A stretch of DNA of 50,383 nucleotides, taken from positions 1 to 50,383 of the forward strand of contig CAYSPO010000004.1 in assembly GCA_964432945.1 (NCBI GenBank). Direction: 5' to 3'. Below the pieces are notes generated by a model. It saw only the letters and a program-made list of their open reading frames with translations. It did not search any database and was not told the origin of the DNA. Positions 32,371 through 40,680 of this stretch are shown here, one piece after another (positions within the stretch are counted from its first letter, which is position 1; each line of letters begins with the position of its first letter). A program made the position numbers and the translations under genes. Source of the stretch: CAYSPO01 sp964432945. Its GTDB lineage: Bacteria; Bacillota; Clostridia; Tissierellales; Peptoniphilaceae.

Positions 32371-34990
32371 CAGTACTTAATTCAACTGATAAGTCAGACT
32401 TTAAGTCTGCCGCTCCCTCCATGGTTTTCTTGAGTAGAACCTTTATTTCGTCTAGTTCTTCATCTTTCGCATCAATGATAAGCTCATCATGAACTTGAAG
32501 AATTAATTTAGATTTAAAGTTATTTTCTTTTAGACTCTTGTAAGTCTTTACCATAGCTATTTTAATTATATCTGCAGCAGATCCTTGAATCGGAGTATTT
32601 AGTGCAATTCTTTCTCCAAAATTTCTTATGTTATAATTAGAAGATTTCAGTTCAGGTATATATCTTCTTCTATTATGCATAGTTGTTACATATCCCTTTT
32701 CTTTACCTTCTTCTATAATTTTATCCATATACTCATCAATTTTAGGATAAGCTTCCATATAACTTTGAATATAATGTTCAGCTTCTTTACGGCCTATATT
32801 AAGATCTCTTGAAAGTCCATAGTCACTGATACCATAAATTATACCGAAGTTTACTGCTTTTGCATTAGATCTTTCATTTCTTGTAACTTCATCTTTTTCC
32901 TTATGAAAAACCTGTGAAGCTGTAAGTGTATGAATGTCCTCATTATTTTTAAAAGCTTCAAGCATATTTTCATCATTTGATAAATGAGCTAAAACCTTTA
33001 GTTCTATTTGAGAATAGTCAGCGTCAACAAAAGTATAATTATCACTTGGCACAAAAGCTTTTCTAATTTTTCTGCCATCTTCTGTTCTTATTGGAATATT
33101 TTGTAAATTAGGATTAGCCGAACTAATTCTACCAGTAGCAGTTATGTGCTGCTTAAAGCTGGTATGAATTTTCCCTTCTTCAGTTATTAAGGGAATCATT
33201 CCGTCAATATAAGTTGATTTCAACTTGCTAAGCTCTCTATATTGTTCGATGTAATCAATTATGTCGTGCTTGCCTTTTAATTTATCTAAAACTTCTTGTG
33301 CTGTTGAATAACCTGTCTTAGTTTTTTTTATTACGGGTAATTCCAATTTATCAAATAGAATAACGCCTAGTTGTTTAGATGAATTGATATTAAAAGTTTC
33401 ACCTGCTAAATCATAAATATTTTGACTTATGCTCTCAATCCTTTTTTCTAAATCTAAACTTATTTCTTCTAAAACATTTTTATCTACACATATTCCTTCA
33501 AGTTCCATATCAGCTAAAACTTCTACTAGAGGTAATTCAATCTCCTCATATAAATCTACCATTTCTCTTTCAGCAATTATTTCTTCAAGTTTCCCGTAAA
33601 CTTTCTCACTTACAGCTATATAATTCGACATATAGTCTTCCAATACTTTTATATCAAGCTCAGAAAGTTTCTTTAGCTTAGCTCCCTTACCTCTAAGATC
33701 TTCTAAAGGATTTATATTTATATTAAGGTATTCTGTAGCTTGTTTATCCACAGAATAAGATGTCCTTGATGGATCAATTAAATATTCTGCTATCATATTA
33801 TCTCTGTAATTTTTAATGGTAGTATCTTTTTTTAAGAAATAATATATATCTGATTTAATATCAAAAGATATTTTCTTTGCTGATGATTCAAAAGCTGGTG
33901 CGAGTAAATTCATACAAGTTTGTTCATCAAAGTCATTAGTGAAAATACCTATTTTTATCTTGTAATCCTTAGCCTTAATGCCTATGGCAATTGGTGCAGA
34001 ATTTATATAATCATCTTCATCGTAAAATATTTTAAAAGTAAATGAATTTTTTTCTTCTATTTCTTTTAAAGTTTCATCTATATTATCTTTATTTAACAAT
34101 TCATAATCATATTCAAAAATTTCTACTTCTTCGTTTGGAAGATATGATAGAAACGTTTTGAACTCTAGTCTTGTAAAGGTTTCTCTTAACCTATCATAAT
34201 CAGGTTCGGTAAAGCAATATGACTCAATATCAGTATCCATTGGCACATCTGTATATATAGTACCGAGCTTTCTACTCATAAAGGCTAAATCTTTATTTTC
34301 CAGAAGATTTTCTTTAAGCTTTTTTCCACTAACTTTATCAATATTTTCATAAATATTTTCTAAGTTATTAAACTCTTTAACTAGTTTTAGAGCTGTTTTC
34401 TCTCCTATACCTGGTACACCTGGTATATTATCAGACTTATCTCCCATTAATGCTTTAACTTCAATTAAATCTTTTGGCTCAACGCCGTATTCTTCAACAA
34501 TTTTTTCTTCATCATATATAATAGTCGAGCTTATTCCTTTTTTGGTAAGAACCACCTTTATATTTTCATCTACCAACTGTAAATAATCCTTATCTCCAGT
34601 AAGGCAAATTGCTTCATAACCTTTTTCTTGAGCAGACTTAGCTAAAGTTCCTAGGATATCATCTGCCTCATAATCATCCATATCGGTATGTTTAACTCCA
34701 CTTGCTTCAAGTATATCTTTTAAAATTCCAAATTGACCACTTAATTCCGAAGGTGTTTTTTGCCTTCCAGCCTTATAGTCCTCGTAATCTTTTGTTCTTA
34801 GAGTTGGACCAGCTCTATCAAAGGCAACACATATATGGTCAGGTTTAAATTCATCTAAAGCCTTATAGTACATAGAAAGGAAACCATAAACAGCATTTGT
34901 AGGTATTCCATCCATTGTTGTTAAATTTCTAATAGCATAAAAGGCTCTAAAAATTAAACTTGAACCATCTACTAAAAGTATTCTCTCCAT
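32348..34990 (-). CDS. polA: DNA polymerase I
   Basis: An 880-residue repair and Okazaki-fragment polymerase. Residues 1-290 form the 5'-3' exonuclease (LLVDGSSLIFRAFYA, GVPGIGEKTALKL). Residues about 300-470 are a 3'-5' exonuclease-like domain that lacks the metal-binding DxE motif and is probably inactive, as in Bacillus. The polymerase domain shows DYSQIELKVLAHLS near 655, RSNAKAVNFGIIYG near 705 and QVHDELIID near 830. A strong AAGGAGGA site precedes the ATG. It heads the polA-coaE-transglycosylase operon. Confidence 0.97.
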   Translation of the reverse strand: MERILLVDGSSLIFRAFYAIRNLTTMDGIPTNAVYGFLSMYYKALDEFKPDHICVAFDRAGPTLRTKDYEDYKAGRQKTPSELSGQFGILKDILEASGVKHTDMDDYEADDILGTLAKSAQEKGYEAICLTGDKDYLQLVDENIKVVLTKKGISSTIIYDEEKIVEEYGVEPKDLIEVKALMGDKSDNIPGVPGIGEKTALKLVKEFNNLENIYENIDKVSGKKLKENLLENKDLAFMSRKLGTIYTDVPMDTDIESYCFTEPDYDRLRETFTRLEFKTFLSYLPNEEVEIFEYDYELLNKDNIDETLKEIEEKNSFTFKIFYDEDDYINSAPIAIGIKAKDYKIKIGIFTNDFDEQTCMNLLAPAFESSAKKISFDIKSDIYYFLKKDTTIKNYRDNMIAEYLIDPSRTSYSVDKQATEYLNININPLEDLRGKGAKLKKLSELDIKVLEDYMSNYIAVSEKVYGKLEEIIAEREMVDLYEEIELPLVEVLADMELEGICVDKNVLEEISLDLEKRIESISQNIYDLAGETFNINSSKQLGVILFDKLELPVIKKTKTGYSTAQEVLDKLKGKHDIIDYIEQYRELSKLKSTYIDGMIPLITEEGKIHTSFKQHITATGRISSANPNLQNIPIRTEDGRKIRKAFVPSDNYTFVDADYSQIELKVLAHLSNDENMLEAFKNNEDIHTLTASQVFHKEKDEVTRNERSNAKAVNFGIIYGISDYGLSRDLNIGRKEAEHYIQSYMEAYPKIDEYMDKIIEEGKEKGYVTTMHNRRRYIPELKSSNYNIRNFGERIALNTPIQGSAADIIKIAMVKTYKSLKENNFKSKLILQVHDELIIDAKDEELDEIKVLLKKTMEGAADLKSDLSVELSTGESWYET

Positions 34991-35011
34991 AAATCCTCCT
35001 TCATAGCTTTA

Positions 35012-35040
35012 AGTATAACATATCGGCTTATATGGAATAA
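35012..35040 (-). promoter_or_regulatory. Likely polA promoter
   Basis: On the minus strand TTATTC (complement of 35035-35040), 17 bp and TATACT (complement of 35012-35017) are well spaced ahead of polA; the -35 is weak. It overlaps the T-run of the upstream terminator. Confidence 0.5.
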
Positions 35041-35122
35041 ATAAAAAAGCAGAAAATTCGCAAGTCTTAACTCCTGCAAGTCTTCTGCATATAAGTCATA
35101 ATTATAAGTAATAAGTTTTTTC
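35041..35122 (-). ncRNA. Candidate short transcript (about 80 nt) or polA attenuator
   Basis: On the minus strand a promoter TTTACC (complement of 35152-35157), 17 bp, TATAAT (complement of 35129-35134) is followed about 75 nt later by a terminator-type hairpin. Its arms GCAGAAGACTTGC and GCGAATTTTCTGC (between 35088 and 35049) pair over 13 positions with one mismatch and two wobbles, then comes TTTTTTATTTATT. The unit ends about 50 bp before polA. It may be a small RNA or a leader that attenuates polA. A second -10/-35 pair (TATAAT at 35101-35106) is inside it. No coding function is apparent. Confidence 0.45.
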
Positions 35123-35305
35123 ATTTAAATTATACTAGAAAATATATGTTTGGTAAATAAGAAGACTAATTTTTTTTGATAATTTTATAATTAATCTTTG
35201 AATTAAAGACAAAACTATTGATATGTGAATAAATATATATTTTCTATTAATAATAATGTATTGCTTTGCTTTAGTAATTGTGATAAAATTTTCTTTATAA
35301 TACAA

Positions 35306-35392
35306 GCTGGAATGATGGAATTGGTAGACATGCGAGACTCAAAATCTCGTGGCGTTTTCGTCGTGAGGGTTCGACTCCCTCTTTCAGCACCA
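35306..35392 (+). tRNA. tRNA-Leu (anticodon CAA)
   Basis: An 87-nt type II tRNA with encoded CCA. Acceptor GCTGGAA pairs with TTTCAGC, the D loop contains GAATTGGTAGA, the anticodon stem CGAGA/TCTCG holds CTCAAAA giving CAA (codon UUG), the variable arm is TGGCGTTTTCGTCG, and the T arm is GAGGG-TTCGACT-CCCTC. A TATAAT lies at 35296-35301, only a few bases upstream. No terminator follows before the aminopeptidase gene 36 bp downstream. Confidence 0.96.
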
Positions 35393-35428
35393 TTTATTTA
35401 TTAACTTAAACTTTAAGAAAGGACATAT

Positions 35429-36667
35429 ATGGATTTTTTAGATTTTATGAATTCTGCAGTTACTCAGTATCAAGCTGCACAAACTATTACTTCAATTCTT
35501 GAAGAAAACAATTTTAAAGAAATATACAGAAACGATACTTGGAACTTGGAAATAGGTGGCAAGTATTTTTTTACTTCTAATGATGCTGGTGTTATCGCAT
35601 TTACAATAGGAAACAATCCAAAATCATTTAGAATTATAAATTCACACGGAGACTCTCCAACTTTTAGAATAAAATCAAAAGCTCAATTAGATAAAAGTCA
35701 TTATATTAGCCTTAATACAGAGATTTTCGGTTCTCCAATTCTTTCTTCTTGGATGGACAGACCTCTTTCAATAGCTGGTAGAGTTTTCACTAAAACTGAT
35801 GATCCTTTTAAGCCTAAAAAACACCTTATAAATATAGATAGAGATTTACTTGTAATCCCAAATGCTGCTATTCATTTGAATAGAGATATAAACGACGGAT
35901 ATAAATATAAAGCTCATATAGATATGCTTCCTTTACTAGGAACTAAAGGTGATGAAAATGCATTTATAAAACTAATTGCTAAAGAAATTGACGAAGATCC
36001 TAAATTAATTTCTGATTTTGACTTACAGCTTTACTCTAGGCAAAAAGCAACTTATTTTGGAATAAATAACGAATTCATTTCTTCTGGAAGACTAGATAAT
36101 CTAGAAATGGCTTATTGCTCAATTATGGGGCTACTTGACGCCTCAAGCAGTGATGTTAATATAGCTTTTGTAGCTGGTAATGAGGAAATCGGATCTATGG
36201 GACTTGAAGGAGCAGATTCTCCTTTACTTGCAGATACATTAAGAAGAATATCAAAATCTTTAGAGTTAGATAATGATATTATGCTAGCAAATTCATTTGT
36301 TGTTTCTGCAGATGCTTCTCATGCTATTCATCCAAACTTAGCGGATTTATCTGATCCAAATAACTTTGCTGTCTTAAATCAAGGACCTGTTATAAAGTAT
36401 TCTGGTAGAAGATCTTATATGAGTGATGGATATTCTGGTTCAGTATTTAAATCTATTGCTGATAATGCTGGAGTAAAATACCAATACTATACTAATAGAT
36501 CTGACCAAAGAGGCGGAGTAACAATTGGTCCGATTAATACAAATCACTTGAGTATTCCAGTTGTTGATGTTGGTAATCCTACCCTTGCTATGCACTCAGC
36601 AAGTGAAGTTTGTGGAAGTAATGATTTAATAGATATGATAAAAATATTCAAAGAATTTTATAAATAG
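35429..36667 (+). CDS. apeB: M18 family aminopeptidase
   Basis: A 412-residue zinc aminopeptidase of the aspartyl aminopeptidase (M18) family, cytoplasmic. Metal and catalytic motifs are visible: NSHGDSPTFRIK near residue 73, SGRLDNLEMAY near 219, AGNEEIGSMG near 248, SADASHAIHPN near 291 and MHSASEVCG near 388. It removes N-terminal residues, often acidic ones, from peptides. The AAAGGA site before the ATG supports the start. It probably shares a transcript with tRNA-Leu(CAA) upstream and dinB 8 bp downstream. Confidence 0.94.
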   Translation: MDFLDFMNSAVTQYQAAQTITSILEENNFKEIYRNDTWNLEIGGKYFFTSNDAGVIAFTIGNNPKSFRIINSHGDSPTFRIKSKAQLDKSHYISLNTEIFGSPILSSWMDRPLSIAGRVFTKTDDPFKPKKHLINIDRDLLVIPNAAIHLNRDINDGYKYKAHIDMLPLLGTKGDENAFIKLIAKEIDEDPKLISDFDLQLYSRQKATYFGINNEFISSGRLDNLEMAYCSIMGLLDASSSDVNIAFVAGNEEIGSMGLEGADSPLLADTLRRISKSLELDNDIMLANSFVVSADASHAIHPNLADLSDPNNFAVLNQGPVIKYSGRRSYMSDGYSGSVFKSIADNAGVKYQYYTNRSDQRGGVTIGPINTNHLSIPVVDVGNPTLAMHSASEVCGSNDLIDMIKIFKEFYK

Positions 36668-36675
36668 GTGAGTTT

Positions 36676-37716
36676 ATGACCTCTTATATCTTTCATGTAG
36701 ATATGGATGCTTTTTTTGCATCAGTTGAAGAACTCGATAAAACATGGCTTAAAGATAAGCCGATGGTAGTTGCAGGAAAATCAAATAGAGGTGTTATTAC
36801 CACAGCAAATTATGAAGCTCGTAAATACGGGCTTCATTCTGCTATGCCTATGTTTCAAGCAAGAAAACTTTGCCCACAAGTTATTGCTGTTCCAGTGGAT
36901 AAAGATAAATATAGTCAATATTCAAAGAAAATCTTTCTTATCTTAAAAAAATTCACTCCAAATATAGAAAAGGTTTCTCTCGATGAAGCTTATATGGAGT
37001 TTAATTTCTTAACAAATCCATTTATAATGGCAAACTCAATAAAAAAAGAAGTCTATAAGGAAACCGGCTTAACTTTATCAATAGGAATTTCCTATAACAA
37101 GTTTTTAGCAAAACTTGCTTCCGATTGGAAAAAGCCAAATGGAATAACAGAAATAACCGAAGAAATGATTCCAGATATACTCTTACCTCTAGATATCTCA
37201 AAAGTCCATGGTCTAGGTAAAAGATCAATAGCAAAGCTTCATAATATAGGTATAGAAACCATTTCTGATTTATATATGTTGTCAGAAGAGTTTTTAATAG
37301 ATTATTTTGGTGTGCATGGATCTGAGATTTATCATAGGATAAGAGGAATTGATAACAGAAAAGTTGAAGCCTATCAAGAAAGAAAATCTTTAGGCATGGA
37401 AAATACATTTTTAAATGATATTTCAAATTTAGATGAATTAAGAAAAATTCTCTCAGAATATAGTCAAGAATTGTCAGAAGATTTAATAAAAAAAGGTCTT
37501 TTAGCTAAAACCTTTACAGTTAAACTAAAGGATTCAAACTTCAAATCAAAGTCTAAATCCTTTAGCCTTAGTGAGTATACCGATGATTATAAAACTATTA
37601 ATAACTTAAGCCAAAGACTTTTATATAACTTATTTACTAAAAATGAATATAGGCTTTTGGGACTAACTGCTTCTAACTTAGTTGAAGCAAACTTTAGACA
37701 GCTTTCTTTATTCTAA
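36676..37716 (+). CDS. dinB: DNA polymerase IV (Y family)
   Basis: A 346-residue translesion polymerase. Motifs are HVDMDAFFASVEE near residue 6, YEARKYGLHSAMP near 46, SLDEAYME near 103 with the second catalytic acidic pair, and SYNKFLAKLASDWKKPNG near 140; the little-finger domain follows after about 235. The C-terminus LRQLSLF-like end (FRQLSLF) resembles a beta-clamp binding motif. GGTGAG precedes the ATG. Its stop overlaps the convergent murT stop by 9 bp and no terminator is seen between them. Confidence 0.95.
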   Translation: MTSYIFHVDMDAFFASVEELDKTWLKDKPMVVAGKSNRGVITTANYEARKYGLHSAMPMFQARKLCPQVIAVPVDKDKYSQYSKKIFLILKKFTPNIEKVSLDEAYMEFNFLTNPFIMANSIKKEVYKETGLTLSIGISYNKFLAKLASDWKKPNGITEITEEMIPDILLPLDISKVHGLGKRSIAKLHNIGIETISDLYMLSEEFLIDYFGVHGSEIYHRIRGIDNRKVEAYQERKSLGMENTFLNDISNLDELRKILSEYSQELSEDLIKKGLLAKTFTVKLKDSNFKSKSKSFSLSEYTDDYKTINNLSQRLLYNLFTKNEYRLLGLTASNLVEANFRQLSLF

Positions 37717-38949
37717 AGTTTTTAAATCTTCTTTAACTTTATTAAGAGCTGTATAGTTACTTAAAAAGTATGTTTTGTCTCCTTGTTTATGGAGTTCCTC
37801 CATAGATAGAGGGGATATTTTTATTGCCATACTCTCTAATATTTGCTTTGCCTCTTCCTTAGCTTCCCCATCTATTACTAAGTTTGTTGGATTAACTTTA
37901 GAAAAATCTACATTTCTAAGCCAGCTTATATCTTCTCCATCTGCTGGTTTTTTATTAATTGCTAAATAAATATTATATTTTTTCTTATCCTTAGCAATAA
38001 ATTCCAATGTTCTTTGAAGACCAGCTGGATTTTTTACTAGATTCAAAATAGTAGAGTGTCCTGCAAAATTAATATTTTCCATTCTTCCTGAACCTATCTC
38101 AAAATCTCCGATTGCATCGTTTATAACACTATTTTCTATTCCAAATTCCTTGGCTAAACTTATGGCAGAGAGTAAATTATAAATCATATAATCTGCCTTG
38201 TAGGGACTTGAAAATTGATAGTTATCAATAGTGAATGTTCCTTTATCCAAATCTATATTTTCTGCTTTATATTTTAACTCTGGTGTTTTAAGACCACAAG
38301 TACAAGAAAACTCTCCTATATTCCCATAAAATCCATTTTTATACTCTAACTTTTCCCCACAAGATGGACAGCTAAATTCAGCTTTGTTTTCTTGAAAATC
38401 TCCCCCAAAAAAAATACATTCATTATCTATTCTTGAACATAAATTAACTAAACTAGGATCATTTCCGTTAGCAATTATTTTAGTACCTTTTCTAATTCCC
38501 TTTTCAATTAATTCTTCAACCATTTTTAAACTAGTGAATCTGTCTATTTGATCTTGAGAAATATTAGTTAAAACTAGATATTCTGGAAAAATATCCTTGC
38601 TTATGATATGAAGAAAAGCCTCATCTACTTCTAACACAGCTAAATCTGCTCTCACATTGCCTCTAATATCCATATTTTTTATTAAAAGACTTGCAATACC
38701 TTGAGGCATATTAGCTCCTTCTGCATTGTGAATTAAATCATATTTTTTAGATAATATAGTATTTATAAAATGAGAAGTAGAAGTTTTTCCATTTGTACCT
38801 GTTACCATAATAGTCTTAGGCATATTAATCTTACCTAAAAAGTCTTTGTCGAGATCTCTTGCTAGTTTTCCTGGTAGAGCTGAACCTCTGCCTAAAACAT
38901 TTCCAATTCCTGCTGTTAATTTTCCTAATAATATAGCTAAAGTTTTCAT
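37708..38949 (-). CDS. murT: Lipid II isoglutaminyl synthase subunit MurT
   Basis: A 413-residue Mur-ligase-like protein. The ATP-binding motif TGTNGKTSTSHF is near residue 50, a four-Cys zinc ribbon (CPSCG about 205 and CTCG about 228) is inserted in the central domain as is typical for MurT, and a C-terminal DUF1727 domain follows (GSGRMENI, NLVKNPAGLQRTLEF near 310). MurT needs the glutaminase partner GatD to amidate D-glutamate of lipid II; the usual downstream gatD is absent here, where dinB converges instead. AGGGGGT lies before the ATG, with a TATAAT about 20 bp further up. Confidence 0.93.
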   Translation of the reverse strand: MKTLAILLGKLTAGIGNVLGRGSALPGKLARDLDKDFLGKINMPKTIMVTGTNGKTSTSHFINTILSKKYDLIHNAEGANMPQGIASLLIKNMDIRGNVRADLAVLEVDEAFLHIISKDIFPEYLVLTNISQDQIDRFTSLKMVEELIEKGIRKGTKIIANGNDPSLVNLCSRIDNECIFFGGDFQENKAEFSCPSCGEKLEYKNGFYGNIGEFSCTCGLKTPELKYKAENIDLDKGTFTIDNYQFSSPYKADYMIYNLLSAISLAKEFGIENSVINDAIGDFEIGSGRMENINFAGHSTILNLVKNPAGLQRTLEFIAKDKKKYNIYLAINKKPADGEDISWLRNVDFSKVNPTNLVIDGEAKEEAKQILESMAIKISPLSMEELHKQGDKTYFLSNYTALNKVKEDLKTLE

Positions 38950-39012
38950 AATACCCCCTAATTCTTACTTATTATAATACCATATAAGATATTTTTAAAT
39001 AGAAAATTAAAG

Positions 39013-39041
39013 TTGACAAGCTAATAATCATTTATTATAAT
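39013..39041 (+). promoter_or_regulatory. Consensus promoter of the trpP T-box leader
   Basis: TTGACA (39013-39018), a 17-bp spacer and TATAAT (39036-39041) match the vegetative consensus exactly. Transcription would start near 39048 and run into the T-box leader. A high basal rate suits control by termination rather than initiation. Confidence 0.92.
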
Positions 39042-39059
39042 GTTTTCAAACGTTAAATA

Positions 39060-39276
39060 GAAAAAGTAGTAAAAATGATTCTTTTCAGAGAGCTAGGGGT
39101 TGGTGAAACCTAGTAAGATAGTTTTTATGAATGGGTTCTATTAGTGCTTAGGGAAATAAGTACCTAAGACGGTTAACAACCGTTAATGTGTTAGAGATAT
39201 TTCATTTAATTTTATGAAATAACGAGGATGGCACCGTGGACACTGTCTGCTCCTTTTGGAGTTGACGGTTTTTTTA
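39060..39276 (+). promoter_or_regulatory. T-box riboswitch, tryptophan specific, upstream of the TrpP-type transporter
   Basis: The leader has a Stem I beginning near CAGAGAGCTAGGGG (39086 on), a specifier loop with GAATGGG where TGG (39132-39134) is the tryptophan codon, the T-box core GGATGGCACCGTGG (39226-39239) with the TGGC bulge that pairs with the uncharged tRNA end, and a terminator (ACTGTC...GACGGT arms, 39242-39269) followed by seven or more T. Uncharged tRNA-Trp would favour the antiterminator. It agrees with the transporter gene it precedes. Confidence 0.9.
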
Positions 39277-39354
39277 TTTCTTAAAATCACGTCTGTCCTT
39301 TCTTTGTGGTATGAGAAGAGCATTTTGCTTTGACTCTTTTCGAAAGGAAATATT

Positions 39355-39867
39355 ATGAATACAAAAAACTTAACAAGATCAGCAATTTTATTGGCAATCG
39401 GAACTATACTACATTATGTTGTGCCAGGTATAGTCGGAGGAATGAAACCAGATTTTTTACTTCTTATGATGTTTTTGGCAATACTTTTAGATTTAAATCT
39501 TAAGTCAGCCATCACAGTGTCGGTTATAGCAGGTGTTATCGCAGCCTTGACGACAACTTTTCCAGGAGGTCAAATTCCTAGTATAATAGACAAAGTTATT
39601 TCTGGACTATTTGTTTATTATATCGCTAACATTTTTACAAAAAAATATAATCTATCAACAATATTTATTGCAGCTATTTCAGGACTTGGTACCTTAATTA
39701 GTGGAATTGTATTTTTAGCTTTTGCTCTAAAAATAGCAGGTCTTCCTGAAGGTATTTCTTTTTCAGCTATGGTATTAACAGTTGTTCTTCCAACTTCATT
39801 AATTACAGCTTTCTTTAGTGGAGCTTTATATGGAGTTTTAACCAGAGCTAAAAAAGCAATAGAATAA
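39355..39867 (+). CDS. trpP: TrpP family tryptophan transporter
   Basis: A 170-residue membrane protein with five or six hydrophobic segments, starting NLTRSAILLAIGTILHYVVPG and containing GGMKPDFLLLMMFLAIL near residue 28 and TTTFPGGQIPS near 67, as in Bacillus TrpP. It has the look of an ECF S component and probably imports tryptophan. The tryptophan T-box directly upstream gives independent support for the substrate. CGAAAGGAAA lies before the ATG. Followed by a terminator. Confidence 0.9.
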   Translation: MNTKNLTRSAILLAIGTILHYVVPGIVGGMKPDFLLLMMFLAILLDLNLKSAITVSVIAGVIAALTTTFPGGQIPSIIDKVISGLFVYYIANIFTKKYNLSTIFIAAISGLGTLISGIVFLAFALKIAGLPEGISFSAMVLTVVLPTSLITAFFSGALYGVLTRAKKAIE

Positions 39868-39880
39868 TATAAATAAAAAA

Positions 39881-39911
39881 ACACAAGTAAAAGAATTTCT
39901 TTTACTTGTGT
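39881..39911. terminator. Bidirectional terminator between trpP and the alpha/beta hydrolase gene
   Basis: Arms ACACAAGTAAAAG (39881-39893) and CTTTTACTTGTGT (39899-39911) are a perfect 13-bp stem with a 5-nt loop, flanked by A6 on one side and T7 on the other, so it works in both directions. Confidence 0.92.
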
Positions 39912-39915
39912 TTTT

Positions 39916-40680
39916 TTAGATAAGTGATTCCTCTTCAAGCCACAAGTTAATTTCATTTATAGTTCTATCTACTACCCTATCTGATGAATACATATGATCT
40001 GAATTTTTTAACATTACAAACTTAGAATCTCTGTATTTCTCTGCTGTTTCTCTTGCTATTTTCGGATTAACAATTAAATCTTTGTCCCCTGTAACAACTA
40101 GAACAGGGCAATTAATTTTAGAATAGTCAACTTTTGTTGATTTGTTTTTATCTAGGAAAGGGAAACTCATCTCTGAATAAGCCTTCCCTGATTCTGGAAC
40201 AAGGTTATTAAATAATTCTTTTTTCGTTTCTTGTGTTTGTAGATTTGTAACATAATTAAAATAAGTGTCTTTATAAGGTGGCATAGGTTTTTTCCAAAAG
40301 CCCCATCTCATAAAGTGCTTATAAAAACCATGAACCATTTTGGGATAAAGTGCAAAGATATCTGCACTGGGAGCTGGTCCAAGTAAGATTAATCCATCTC
40401 TTTTTACACTAGCAGCCACTAGCTGAGCTATAAGTCCCCCTAAGGAATGGCCTAGTATTATAGTGTCAGTTCCTAAATTTTCTACATACTCTACTAAATC
40501 ATTCACATAGTCATTAATGCTAATATCTCCAATCAATTTTTCAACTTCTTTATATAGTAACTCATGATATCTTAAGTCCGGTGTGTGTACTTTAAGACCA
40601 AGATCTTGAAGGCCTTGGGGTAGTTTACCCCAAGAATTAGACCTTGCCCATGTTCCAGGGATTAATACAATATCTCTCAT
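39916..40680 (-). CDS. Alpha/beta hydrolase
   Basis: A 254-residue cytoplasmic alpha/beta hydrolase. The nucleophile elbow is GHSLGG near residue 78, the acid is probably in VVTGDKDLIVNP near 195 and the His in LKNSDHMYS near 225. An oxyanion-type start (LIPGTWARSNSWGKLPQG) lies at the N-terminus. The substrate cannot be read from the sequence; esterase, lipase and thioesterase roles are all possible. It starts directly after the trpS stop, so it is expressed from the trpS T-box leader. Confidence 0.85.
   Translation of the reverse strand: MRDIVLIPGTWARSNSWGKLPQGLQDLGLKVHTPDLRYHELLYKEVEKLIGDISINDYVNDLVEYVENLGTDTIILGHSLGGLIAQLVAASVKRDGLILLGPAPSADIFALYPKMVHGFYKHFMRWGFWKKPMPPYKDTYFNYVTNLQTQETKKELFNNLVPESGKAYSEMSFPFLDKNKSTKVDYSKINCPVLVVTGDKDLIVNPKIARETAEKYRDSKFVMLKNSDHMYSSDRVVDRTINEINLWLEEESLI

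Noticed and set aside
35065..35098. Leader peptide MTYMQKTCRS upstream of polA
   Set aside because: The frame exists but has no ribosome binding site and no run of one regulatory codon.
34991..35157. 6S RNA or a known riboswitch before polA
   Set aside because: The unit is too short for 6S RNA and matches no riboswitch consensus that I know.
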